In this document: in pieces, positions 1-7,681 of the stretch
Layout: each line of letters begins with the position of its first letter
Position numbering within the stretch: the first letter of the stretch is position 1
Assembly: GCF_032999765.1 (NCBI RefSeq)
Contig: NZ_CP136051.1
Span: 6,032,501 to 6,096,500, forward strand
Source: Imperialibacter roseus
GTDB lineage: Bacteria > Bacteroidota > Bacteroidia > Cytophagales > Cyclobacteriaceae
Reading direction: 5' to 3'
DNA length: 64,000 bases
Notes under the pieces: generated by a model
Databases searched by the model: none
Seen by the model: only the letters and a program-made list of their open reading frames with translations
What the model was told of the DNA's origin: nothing
Translations under genes and position numbers: made by a program

Positions 1-2043
1 GGCCACCCTGTCGTCAGCCGACTTCAAAAACACCTTTTTGCCAATGGGATCGATGGAGAAATCTGGGGTACGGTCGTTGGTCACAATTTGCCCTTCCTCT
101 TCGCCCGTCAAAATATTGATCTTCACAAAGCCGATGCTATGATCCTTTTTCGTGAGTATTAGCTTGTAGGTATCAGTGCCTGCCTGCTCCCCAAACCTGG
201 CCTGGGCCATAGCCCCCAGGCCTCCGGTCACGTCTCTGGTAAAAGTGGCCACCGTCATTTGCTTCTGGGCCTTTCTGGTAAAATCGTCGTTGCCCTGAAG
301 GGCTCCCTGCATGCCATAGCCAATAGAAGAAGCCCCATAGGCAAAGCTGGTGAGGGCCGTGCCGGCACCCAGCACACCGAGTGCCAGCTTAGCACCAAAG
401 CTTTGTTCCGGAGCGGGATAAAACTTGTGGTAGCCAACCCTACCGCTCTTGCTTATCAACATGGCATTTTGATTACCTGTGAGCAGGTAGCCGTTGGGCA
501 ATAGTTGCAGGCCCGTAGGCAATTCCCCCCTGAAGGCAAAGTTGGAGGTGATTTCCACCCAATCCTGTTGGTCGGGCATTACCCGCACCAGCTTGCCTTT
601 GATATACATCACAAAGCTGCCGTCCTCGTCCTGCACCACACTGATGGGCACCTCTCCAGCCGATAAATATTTGTCACCATTCCACATAAAGGTGCCGTCG
701 TCGAGGTTAAGAAAATTGGTTTCTTGTTCGCTGATGAAGAAGAGGGCGTTTCCGTACTGTTTGTAGTAAGTCAACCGCCCATTGATGACTGGTCGTTTTT
801 TCCACATCGGCTCACCAGCGTCGTTCACAAAATTGATATAGGCCCTGCCCACACCATCCATCATGGCATAGCCCAGGCCTTTGTCGGTCACAAACACCCC
901 GGCATTCTTTTCGCCGCCCGTGCCCATTTTTTCCTTTTTCCACAGGTGATCCCCCGTGGCGTAGTCAATTTTGCCGGAGCTAAACGTTTGAAAGAGCAAA
1001 AAATCATTTTCGCCCAAGGCGACCCCGCTGTATTTGGCCTTGGAATACTCCACCGGCTTTTTCCATACTTCCCCGCCGCTGCTGAGGTCGAGGGCATCCA
1101 CGGCAAAATTACCGGCAGTGCCGCTGGCAAGGCCAATTTGCTTGCCGGTGTTTTCTTCAAAAAAAGTAGAAGAAGGGGAGCCGCTCACGGCAAACAGCAC
1201 CTGTGCGTTGGGTTGCAAAAACAGGTCGATGTAGTTCTTTTTGGCGTCGGTCTGCCACAGGATGGCCCCGGTGCTGCCGTTCAGCTTATAGAGGTTTTTC
1301 CCCAGGGCGTATACAATATTGCCCTCCGTGTCGATAATGGGTTGGGGTTGCAGGTCTTTGCCTTTGGCCTTTTCGAATTTTGCGTCCCATTTTCTGTCGC
1401 CGGTCACATAGTCAAACATCGTGATGCCATCACCGACCTCGCTGCTGTAGGCAATCATTACCCCACCCGCCTCGGGGATCACCTTCCTGCTGATAATCGA
1501 TCCCAGGGCCTCTTTGGCCGAGTCAAAAATCAGCTTGCCGTTCAGGCCATTGATGATCAGGGTTTGTGACTCGCCGCCCTTGTCGGTAATCAGCACCAGG
1601 GGTGTGCCTTCAATCACCTGGTAATTGGCCTCGGGCACGTTGGTGAGGGTGGTGATTTCCCACAGCTTGCTCCCATCTTCGGGGTTCACCCCATACAGCC
1701 CGTTGTCGCAGGAAGCGATGAGGATACCGTAGTCGTTGATCTGCATCCATTTCAGCTTGCCTGGGAGAGAAATTTCCCAGGAGGGGGTGAGCACCTGTGC
1801 CTCGGCAGCCAGCACCGCCAGGAGTCCGAGTGAAAGGAAGAGACACCGATATGCCGTCCCTACGGGACTTTTTGTTAGTGGATTTGCATTCTGTATTACC
1901 AATGTGTCGTCCCGCTGGGACTGACTGTCGCCTCTTACTATTTTATCATTCCTAAAAGACTTTCTGAATTGGCTAAAGGTGCTTTTTTCGTGTATGTCGT
2001 CCCTGCAGGACTGGTGGCTAATTGGCTGGTTGTAATGTGTCAT
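1..2043 (-). CDS. PQQ-like beta-propeller protein, 3' end beyond window
   Basis: The frame is open for 681 codons and runs off the left edge, so the C-terminus is missing. Repeated blade-like motifs ending in a Trp (GSKLWEI, GAILWQT, GGEVWKK, DHLWKKE, EPMWKKR, GTFMWNG) are typical of PQQ_2/WD-type propellers, which usually work in the periplasm or at the cell surface as binding scaffolds. A signal-peptide-like stretch (LFLSLGLLAVLAAEAQ) lies at residues 68-83, not at the N-terminus. The only in-frame ATG is at 2043, overlapping the TGA of the upstream gene (ATGA). The first 65 codons read straight through three short palindromes, so the true start is unclear: the normal start may have been displaced by palindrome insertion. 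It is the third gene of a leftward operon behind the PorP/SprF gene. The propeller call is firm; its role is unknown. Confidence 0.8.
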   Translation of the reverse strand, partial: MTHYNQPISHQSCRDDIHEKSTFSQFRKSFRNDKIVRGDSQSQRDDTLVIQNANPLTKSPVGTAYRCLFLSLGLLAVLAAEAQVLTPSWEISLPGKLKWMQINDYGILIASCDNGLYGVNPEDGSKLWEITTLTNVPEANYQVIEGTPLVLITDKGGESQTLIINGLNGKLIFDSAKEALGSIISRKVIPEAGGVMIAYSSEVGDGITMFDYVTGDRKWDAKFEKAKGKDLQPQPIIDTEGNIVYALGKNLYKLNGSTGAILWQTDAKKNYIDLFLQPNAQVLFAVSGSPSSTFFEENTGKQIGLASGTAGNFAVDALDLSSGGEVWKKPVEYSKAKYSGVALGENDFLLFQTFSSGKIDYATGDHLWKKEKMGTGGEKNAGVFVTDKGLGYAMMDGVGRAYINFVNDAGEPMWKKRPVINGRLTYYKQYGNALFFISEQETNFLNLDDGTFMWNGDKYLSAGEVPISVVQDEDGSFVMYIKGKLVRVMPDQQDWVEITSNFAFRGELPTGLQLLPNGYLLTGNQNAMLISKSGRVGYHKFYPAPEQSFGAKLALGVLGAGTALTSFAYGASSIGYGMQGALQGNDDFTRKAQKQMTVATFTRDVTGGLGAMAQARFGEQAGTDTYKLILTKKDHSIGFVKINILTGEEEGQIVTNDRTPDFSIDPIGKKVFLKSADDRVA
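1856..2011. repeat. Three REP-like palindromes, family A (GTCCC-N3-GGGAC)
   Basis: GTCCCTACGGGAC (1856-1868), GTCCCGCTGGGAC (1909-1921) and GTCCCTGCAGGAC (1999-2011), each preceded by a TGYC/TGTC-type motif. They lie within 160 bp, at 53- and 90-bp spacing, in the 5' part of the propeller gene. The inverted symmetry and dispersed repetition resemble REP sequences mobilised by RAYT (TnpA-REP) proteins; no such protein is encoded in the window. Confidence 0.7.
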
Positions 2044-4055
2044 ATTCTAAAAGCATAGTTGAGTGTTCCCCGCCATTCCTGTGTGGCTTTGGCAGCTTCT
2101 TCGTAACTGTTTTTTAATAGGTAAAAGGTGTTCAACGACACCGTATGCCGCTTGCCGGCCGTCCAGTTGACCGACCAACGCACATTGTCGATGTGGCTGT
2201 TTCGTGATTTGTTCAGGTAGCTGTTCAGCAGGCTCAGCGACAGGCTGCTTCGCACTTTGTTGTCCATAAAAGACCGGTTCACGCCAAACACCGGCCCAAG
2301 GGTAAGGTTGCTGATGCCGGCGGCTTCCGACTGATTAATGGTGAATGACGTGTTGGTAGACCAGTACTCTCCGATCTTAAAGCTGTAACCGGCGTTGCCA
2401 CTTTTGAAAAGCGATCCATTGCCCTGGTTGTCGGTGGCGTCCTGCAAATTACCACTGACGAAAAGGCTACCTGTATTGGTTTCCTTTCCCGTTTGGTAGT
2501 TCACCGAGGCCATGGCCGACCGGGTCACCTGAAAAAACTCCAGCGTGTCTGAGAGGATATCGGTTTGCAGCAGCAGCTGTTGGGTACTGGTACTGTAGTT
2601 CGACACGTTCAGGTTGATGTTGAGCTTTTCCGTAGCGGAAATGGACGCCGATGAGCTGAATACATATCGGTTCACCTGGGCGCTGTTCTGGTTGTCAAGG
2701 TTATTGTGTTGCAGGCCCGAGCTGGTGGAGAGGGTCACTCTGTTGTTGAACAGAGGCAGCGACAGCCCGGCTGTAATGTCTTCTAGGTCGTTGTTAAGAA
2801 ACGACGAGCCGTGGGTGGTGTAGCCAGGATCCACCCTCCTGTAGCTTAAGTTGGCCTGAAAGCCATCGCCCTGATAAGTAAGGCGTGATTTCAAGGCGTT
2901 GGTAAAAGCGGAAGACCCATTCGGTTTGTAAAGCCCTCCGAGGTTATTGATGAAGGAATAGTCGTTGGTGAACAGCTCGGGGATCCGCCGGTCACGGGTA
3001 AAAAGGCTGTAGGCATACTCTCCTTCCAATGAAAAGCGGTCGAAAAATTTGAAGCCACCTTCCAGCCCCACCACCAGGTTCTCTTCAGGAGTCACCACAA
3101 AAGAGCTGTCCACCACATCGATGGAGTTAGGGTCGTCGTACGCCCGAAAGAACATCACCGCAGCTCGTTGCTTTTCCAACTCAAACCCCACCTTGGTGCC
3201 AAAGCCAATGCGCCGGTAGGTGGGCTCGGCATATACCTGCCCAAACTGTGAGAACTTGGCCACGGGTTTGGCAAAACGCCCATACATAGCGCTGACCCTT
3301 ACCGGATTGTTCTCAGGCTTGTACTCCACGCCTGCACCAAAGAACAGGTTGCCAGCCAGCGTGTAATCAGAAAAGTTGATGGTACGGTGACCCAGATGGA
3401 CTGTGAGACCTTTGTACGTAGGACTGATACCAAACCTATTAAAGGGCTGCGGCTGCGCAAAGCTCTTGTTTTGCTGGCTGAGCGTGGCCGAAAGCGGCAC
3501 GTTGATGATGCCCAGGAACGTCAGGTTGAGGTTGGCGTTCAGCTGCCAGAAGTAGGGATCCCGGCGGCTGGGCATGCCCTCGGCATGATAAAATGTTTGC
3601 GTTGCCGAGAGGCTTCCATTATACGCAAAGAGTTTTTGATCGCCCAATGTTTCCAGATCCTGCGCAAAAAGAGTCGGCGGAAACGCCAACGTTAAAAGCA
3701 GCACAGTCGCCACTCGCCAGCCGAGATAGCGTATGTTTTGCCCAACCCCATTGTCCACGATCGGATTTTGGGGTGTGTCCTTCGTGTTTTTGGGTGTGTC
3801 TCCACACCCTATATCACGACTCGTGTCTCCACACCTTACGTCCTTGGGTGTGTCTTCACACCCTAAGTGCTGATTCGTGACTCCAAATGCATCAACAATG
3901 CTTACGTTCTGGCGTGTGTCCTCACGCACCAGCAGCATGCCTTTCCGTCTCCTGGGTGTGAAGACACACCCAGCAACGACATACACGGGAATGCCCGGCC
4001 AAACGCCTTTATCAGGGGCGATATGTTGTCGCCGCCCACTCACCGCTGCTCCCAT
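2040..4055 (-). CDS. Outer-membrane beta-barrel protein, unknown function
   Basis: A long stretch of alternating aromatic/polar strands (for example RVSAMYGRFAKPVAKF and TNTSFTINQSEAAG) and a C-terminus ending in an aromatic-rich strand (LNYAFRI) indicate a large outer-membrane barrel. No named family was recognised. A good signal peptide (LGWRVATVLLLTLAF...LFAQ) sits only at residues 111-132. Codons 1-100 run across four palindromes and give a low-complexity peptide with repeated GCGDTP/CEDTP motifs. The ATG at 4055 overlaps the PorP gene end; other starts are ATG 3938 or, best matched to the signal peptide, GTG 3758. Its TGA overlaps the next gene's ATG. Being downstream of porP and upstream of a propeller, it is probably part of the same surface module (inference). 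Confidence 0.75.
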   Translation of the reverse strand: MGAAVSGRRQHIAPDKGVWPGIPVYVVAGCVFTPRRRKGMLLVREDTRQNVSIVDAFGVTNQHLGCEDTPKDVRCGDTSRDIGCGDTPKNTKDTPQNPIVDNGVGQNIRYLGWRVATVLLLTLAFPPTLFAQDLETLGDQKLFAYNGSLSATQTFYHAEGMPSRRDPYFWQLNANLNLTFLGIINVPLSATLSQQNKSFAQPQPFNRFGISPTYKGLTVHLGHRTINFSDYTLAGNLFFGAGVEYKPENNPVRVSAMYGRFAKPVAKFSQFGQVYAEPTYRRIGFGTKVGFELEKQRAAVMFFRAYDDPNSIDVVDSSFVVTPEENLVVGLEGGFKFFDRFSLEGEYAYSLFTRDRRIPELFTNDYSFINNLGGLYKPNGSSAFTNALKSRLTYQGDGFQANLSYRRVDPGYTTHGSSFLNNDLEDITAGLSLPLFNNRVTLSTSSGLQHNNLDNQNSAQVNRYVFSSSASISATEKLNINLNVSNYSTSTQQLLLQTDILSDTLEFFQVTRSAMASVNYQTGKETNTGSLFVSGNLQDATDNQGNGSLFKSGNAGYSFKIGEYWSTNTSFTINQSEAAGISNLTLGPVFGVNRSFMDNKVRSSLSLSLLNSYLNKSRNSHIDNVRWSVNWTAGKRHTVSLNTFYLLKNSYEEAAKATQEWRGTLNYAFRI
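3771..3973. repeat. Cluster of REP-like palindromes, family B (GGTGTG...CACACC)
   Basis: Palindromes at 3792-3809, 3846-3863, 3911-3930 (imperfect) and 3952-3973, with half-sites between them. Core arms are GGGTGTG/CACACCC or GGCGTGTG/CACGCACC around a TCTTC/GAAGA-type loop. They lie between the porP stop and the signal-peptide codons of the next gene. Related palindromes recur at 20926-20984. Confidence 0.75.
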
Positions 4056-5479
4056 TTATAAATCCACGGCACGCCTATAATGAAAGGTTTAGCCTTGCTC
4101 TCCATCAGTTCGTTGATGAGCCCATTCGCATTTTCCAGCTCGTTCATCTCCTGAGAGTACACAAAATACCAGGTGCCCGAGGCGCTTTGGGTCACTTTGG
4201 TATCGAGCCCGGCCTCCCGTTTCAAAATCCGCTGAAAGAGCTTGGCGTCGTCCAGATTGCGCAGGGCCCCCACCACCAGATAGTAAGGCCCTTCCTCAAC
4301 AGAAGTTGTATCATCGGGGTTGGCCTGGAGCCGCACAATGGCCTTCGACAGGTCGTCCTGGTAGCCGTTCACAATTTCCCTGAGCAGGCGGAGCTCCTCG
4401 TTCTGCGCTGCCAGCTGGCTTTGTGTTTCGTTCAGCTGCCCGCTCACCAGCTCATTTTCCTGCTTCAGGGCATCAATTTTTTCATACTGAATGGCCGTCT
4501 GTTTCTCCAGCGACTTGATGCTGCCGCCCTTTTCTCTGGCTATGGGCGAGTCGCTTGATTTGCGCAGCCTCAGCCCCAGCACAAATTCGTGGGTGGAGCT
4601 CCCCAAAATACTCAGGTCGGTGGTGGGAAACTCGTAGGTATAGCCAAACACAAACTGCTCAGCCAGCTGCGTGCCAATGGAGAACCCTGCGCCAATCTTT
4701 GGCCGGTAGTTCATATTGAGCCACACCAGCTGCTTGTAATTCACCATTAGGTTCAGGTCAGCCTGGGAGGGCAGCCCCTGCACCGTGCGCAGGAGCACCA
4801 TCGGCTTAATGTCGACATGGGGGCTGGCCGCAAACGTGTAGTCGAGCGTGGTGTAGTAGTGCCGGACAAACGTATAGTCGAGCGACTGAAACAGCGCCTC
4901 GTTGTTGTATTTAATGGTGTTTTGAAACAGCTGCTCGCTGGCAAAGCCCACATGGAGTTTCTTCAGGGTGTAGTGCAGCCCCGCATTTCCCTCAAACACC
5001 GTCCGCTGATCCACGGCACTCAGCAGGGTAGGGTCGCTGATGTCGTCGGCCTGTATGCGGTCGAAGAATATCCGGTTTTGAATGGCCAGAAAGGACAGGC
5101 CAAAGCGCAGTTCCTGGTTGGGGGTAAAATCGATTTTGTAGGAGCCCGTTAATGCGCCAGACGTCCGCCCGATGATATTGGTGACGTCGTTGAAAAAGGC
5201 AAGGCCAAGCCCTATGTTTTCATTGTTCAGTTTTGTGTCGAGGGTAAATACCTGGGTTTCCGGTGCGCCGTTCACGCCCACCCACTGTTTGCGGTACAAA
5301 AAGAAGGCACTGGGCACTCCCGAATAGCCCGCCAAAGCGGGGTTGTAAAGGTATTGATTAAGAAAATACTGGCTGTAAAGGGGCGTTTGTTGCGCAAAAA
5401 GCAATGAACAACAAGGGTATGTGAATAAAAATAGACAGTATATTTTAACATACAATCTATTATAATTGGCCAACAGCAT
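4040..5479 (-). CDS. PorP/SprF-family T9SS outer-membrane protein with coiled-coil and C-terminal domain
   Basis: 479 residues. Signal peptide 1-29, then the family signature start QTPLYSQYFLNQYLYNPALA at 31-50 and a barrel to about residue 306, ending in FVLGLRLRK. PorP/SprF proteins are outer-membrane partners in which many Bacteroidota pair one paralogue with one type B sorting-domain protein. This copy continues with a predicted coiled coil (about 320-385, heptad-rich EKIDALKQENELVSGQ) and a small C-terminal domain (397-479, YYLVVGALRNLDDAKLFQRI...) that resembles SPOR-type peptidoglycan-binding or a related fold (tentative). It is divergent from the FN3/adhesin genes, making it the likely partner of the type B adhesin ending at 19175. 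Its last ~75 codons recur at 21039-21272. Confidence 0.9.
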   Translation of the reverse strand: MLLANYNRLYVKIYCLFLFTYPCCSLLFAQQTPLYSQYFLNQYLYNPALAGYSGVPSAFFLYRKQWVGVNGAPETQVFTLDTKLNNENIGLGLAFFNDVTNIIGRTSGALTGSYKIDFTPNQELRFGLSFLAIQNRIFFDRIQADDISDPTLLSAVDQRTVFEGNAGLHYTLKKLHVGFASEQLFQNTIKYNNEALFQSLDYTFVRHYYTTLDYTFAASPHVDIKPMVLLRTVQGLPSQADLNLMVNYKQLVWLNMNYRPKIGAGFSIGTQLAEQFVFGYTYEFPTTDLSILGSSTHEFVLGLRLRKSSDSPIAREKGGSIKSLEKQTAIQYEKIDALKQENELVSGQLNETQSQLAAQNEELRLLREIVNGYQDDLSKAIVRLQANPDDTTSVEEGPYYLVVGALRNLDDAKLFQRILKREAGLDTKVTQSASGTWYFVYSQEMNELENANGLINELMESKAKPFIIGVPWIYKWEQR

Positions 5480-5683
5480 AGGAACGGTTAGGTAGTAATA
5501 CTTCAGATAAATAAATAAGAAATTTTCATATTAAGCAATTTATATGGGAATATATCACCATGTAGAAAATGTATTTTAGTGACTTTAAATTAGTTTTAGA
5601 CCATAATGAATATTGCCTACCCAATGATTTTGATATCTTGAGAATAATATATTTATTAGAAACTACTTATCATAATTCTAATA
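5480..5683. promoter_or_regulatory. AT-rich divergent promoter region of the T9SS locus
   Basis: 204 bp, strongly AT-rich, between the leftward porP operon and the rightward FN3/adhesin operon. A TATATTTA box at about 5647-5654 resembles the Bacteroidota -7 element, but no well-spaced -33 TTTG is seen. It must hold both promoters; exact sites cannot be set by eye. Confidence 0.45.
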
Positions 5684-7681
5684 ATGTGCAGGCAAAAAAC
5701 TATTGCTGTAATTTTTTTCGCTATGATTTTCTTCAACTCTAATGGACAAGATTCATTCGTTTTTGCAAGAAATCATCCTGCAAATTCAGCCAGAAACTTA
5801 AGTATCGAAGTAAAATGGTACCAGACGCTTTCGCTTTTTGGGAAGGAATTCAATGTGTACAGGAGGGAAGCCGATTTAGCGGAATGGCAGCCTGTATCGC
5901 CAAACCCTGTAAGTAGGCTCAAAACCCTGCCAAGTTCCTTAATTGAGGAGGATGAAGAATTGGACTTTTTTATTGATGCACTCAATCAAGCTTCACCTGA
6001 AGAGCTCGAGGATGATTTTTTAAAACTGAACATTTTACTAAAGAGCTTTGAGAGCAATGAGTTTGCCAGGTTCCTGGGCATCTATTTTAAAGACAACGAA
6101 GTGCTTCCAGGAAAATCCTACCAGTACAAAATCACCATTTTGAATGGGTCTCAAGAAACGGTTTTGGGACAGTCCAGCTTTATTGAAGCAGGAAGTTATC
6201 AACAAACGGGGGGAGTTCAGGACTTGGAAGCCTATCAGGAAGGTAGGGTAATCAATTTCAATTGGACCCAAAATTCTAATCTGTATTATGCATATAATCT
6301 TTATGAAACAGATTCAACCGGATCGACAAACAGGCTAAACAATCAACCGCTGATGCTCAGTATGCAACCCGACAGCTCGGGCGTATTGGTTTTTCCGAAA
6401 CCAATGTTTAAAAGACGTGGAAGCATAGAGGGAGCTAGTTATTCCTACTATATAGAAGGTATTGACTATTTCGGAGAAATGAGTCAGCCATCCAGCGTGG
6501 TAAACATTAGAATAGATGACGTGACTCCGCCACCTCCACCTTTAAACCTATCGGGAAGGGCGGATTCCCTGAGAGTGCTACTTAAATGGGAGCAGGAAGA
6601 CACAGGAGACCTTAAAGGCTATACCATTTATCGAAGTCAAAAAAGCGAGGGCAAATTTGAGCCGGTCACCGCCAGCTTGCTTCCCGCTGGAAATAATACT
6701 TATAATGAGATCCTTCAGGTTCCCGGGCCATATTACTATCGAATTGAAGCTGAGGATCACACTGGCAATAAGTCGCTGTCTGAAATGGCTTTTGTTGAAG
6801 CTCAGGACGTGTTCCCCCCATCCCAACCACTAGACTTGACTATCAAGTCGGACACCGGCCGGTTCTATTTAACCTGGCTAGAAAATGAGGAACCCGATCT
6901 TAAGGGATATCTTCTATACAGAACTGTTGACGAAAACGATCCTGATCATTATGTGTTGCTAAATGCTGAGCCGCTTGATACCAATTATTATGAGCAGCGT
7001 CTTCCGAAAAATGTGAAAAATGAATTTTTCTACTTCCTTGTGGCCATCGACACCTCCTTCAATAGGAGCCAGCCGTCGGCAATTGCAACAGCGGTTTTAC
7101 CAGATGTTGTGGCTCCTGAACGGCCTGTGATCAACCAAGTCGGTTACTCTGATGAAGGAATAATTGTTAACTGGACTCGCAATGTCGAAGAGGATTTGGC
7201 CGGTTATCATTTGTACAGGTTTGACTCCCTTCATCCCGAGGGTACACAAGTTAACCAAGCGTTGATAGCTAAAAGCTCTTTCAGGTTTATCGATCGAACA
7301 GCTGACGGAAATACAGAATATCAATACCGGCTGGCAGCTATAGATTCATTAGCCAACATTTCTCCTCTATCTGAGGCAGCCTATGCATTTCGGCGTGAGG
7401 AGTTGCTACTAGAAGCCCAATTAACAGTAAAACTCAAAAGCCAGAAAAGGAAAAAGACCAATTGGTTAGAGTGGTCTGAAATTGATCCAAAGCTCATCAG
7501 GGGCTACGTGGTATTTCGGGGCGAAAGTGAGCGATCAATAAAACCGATTACAGGGCTGCTTGCTTCTACCAGCTTTGTTGACAAGGATCTGAAAAAGGAG
7601 GCTTATGTATACCAGGTGAGAGCTTATTCCATCCCAGGCAAGGTGATTATTTCCAGGACAGTTGAATGGGAGGTGCGATGA
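5684..7681 (+). CDS. Secreted multi-domain fibronectin type III-like protein
   Basis: 665 residues. Signal peptide 1-22 (ending FFNSNGQ). At least four FN3-like modules follow, starting near residues 283, 378, 476 and 583; each has the W-x-(E/N)...DL-x-GY-x-(I/L)YR pattern (DLKGYTIYRS, DLKGYLLYRT, DLAGYHLYRF, LIRGYVVFRG). An acidic segment (about 85-125) precedes them. No sorting domain or lipobox is present, so it may stay in the periplasm or act with the adhesins it is cotranscribed with. Its TGA overlaps the ATG of the next gene (ATGA, 7678-7681), a sign of translational coupling. The DNA is more AT-rich than most of the window. FN3-like fold is confident; the function is unknown. Confidence 0.85.
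   Translation: MCRQKTIAVIFFAMIFFNSNGQDSFVFARNHPANSARNLSIEVKWYQTLSLFGKEFNVYRREADLAEWQPVSPNPVSRLKTLPSSLIEEDEELDFFIDALNQASPEELEDDFLKLNILLKSFESNEFARFLGIYFKDNEVLPGKSYQYKITILNGSQETVLGQSSFIEAGSYQQTGGVQDLEAYQEGRVINFNWTQNSNLYYAYNLYETDSTGSTNRLNNQPLMLSMQPDSSGVLVFPKPMFKRRGSIEGASYSYYIEGIDYFGEMSQPSSVVNIRIDDVTPPPPPLNLSGRADSLRVLLKWEQEDTGDLKGYTIYRSQKSEGKFEPVTASLLPAGNNTYNEILQVPGPYYYRIEAEDHTGNKSLSEMAFVEAQDVFPPSQPLDLTIKSDTGRFYLTWLENEEPDLKGYLLYRTVDENDPDHYVLLNAEPLDTNYYEQRLPKNVKNEFFYFLVAIDTSFNRSQPSAIATAVLPDVVAPERPVINQVGYSDEGIIVNWTRNVEEDLAGYHLYRFDSLHPEGTQVNQALIAKSSFRFIDRTADGNTEYQYRLAAIDSLANISPLSEAAYAFRREELLLEAQLTVKLKSQKRKKTNWLEWSEIDPKLIRGYVVFRGESERSIKPITGLLASTSFVDKDLKKEAYVYQVRAYSIPGKVIISRTVEWEVR

Noticed and set aside
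724-1569. 281-codon open frame on the plus strand
   Set aside because: Antisense shadow of the propeller gene; the minus frame has the repeated blade motifs and the plus frame has no recognisable domain.
3771-3973. Possible CRISPR array
   Set aside because: The repeats are short palindromes with irregular spacing and variable arms, no spacers of constant length, and no cas genes.
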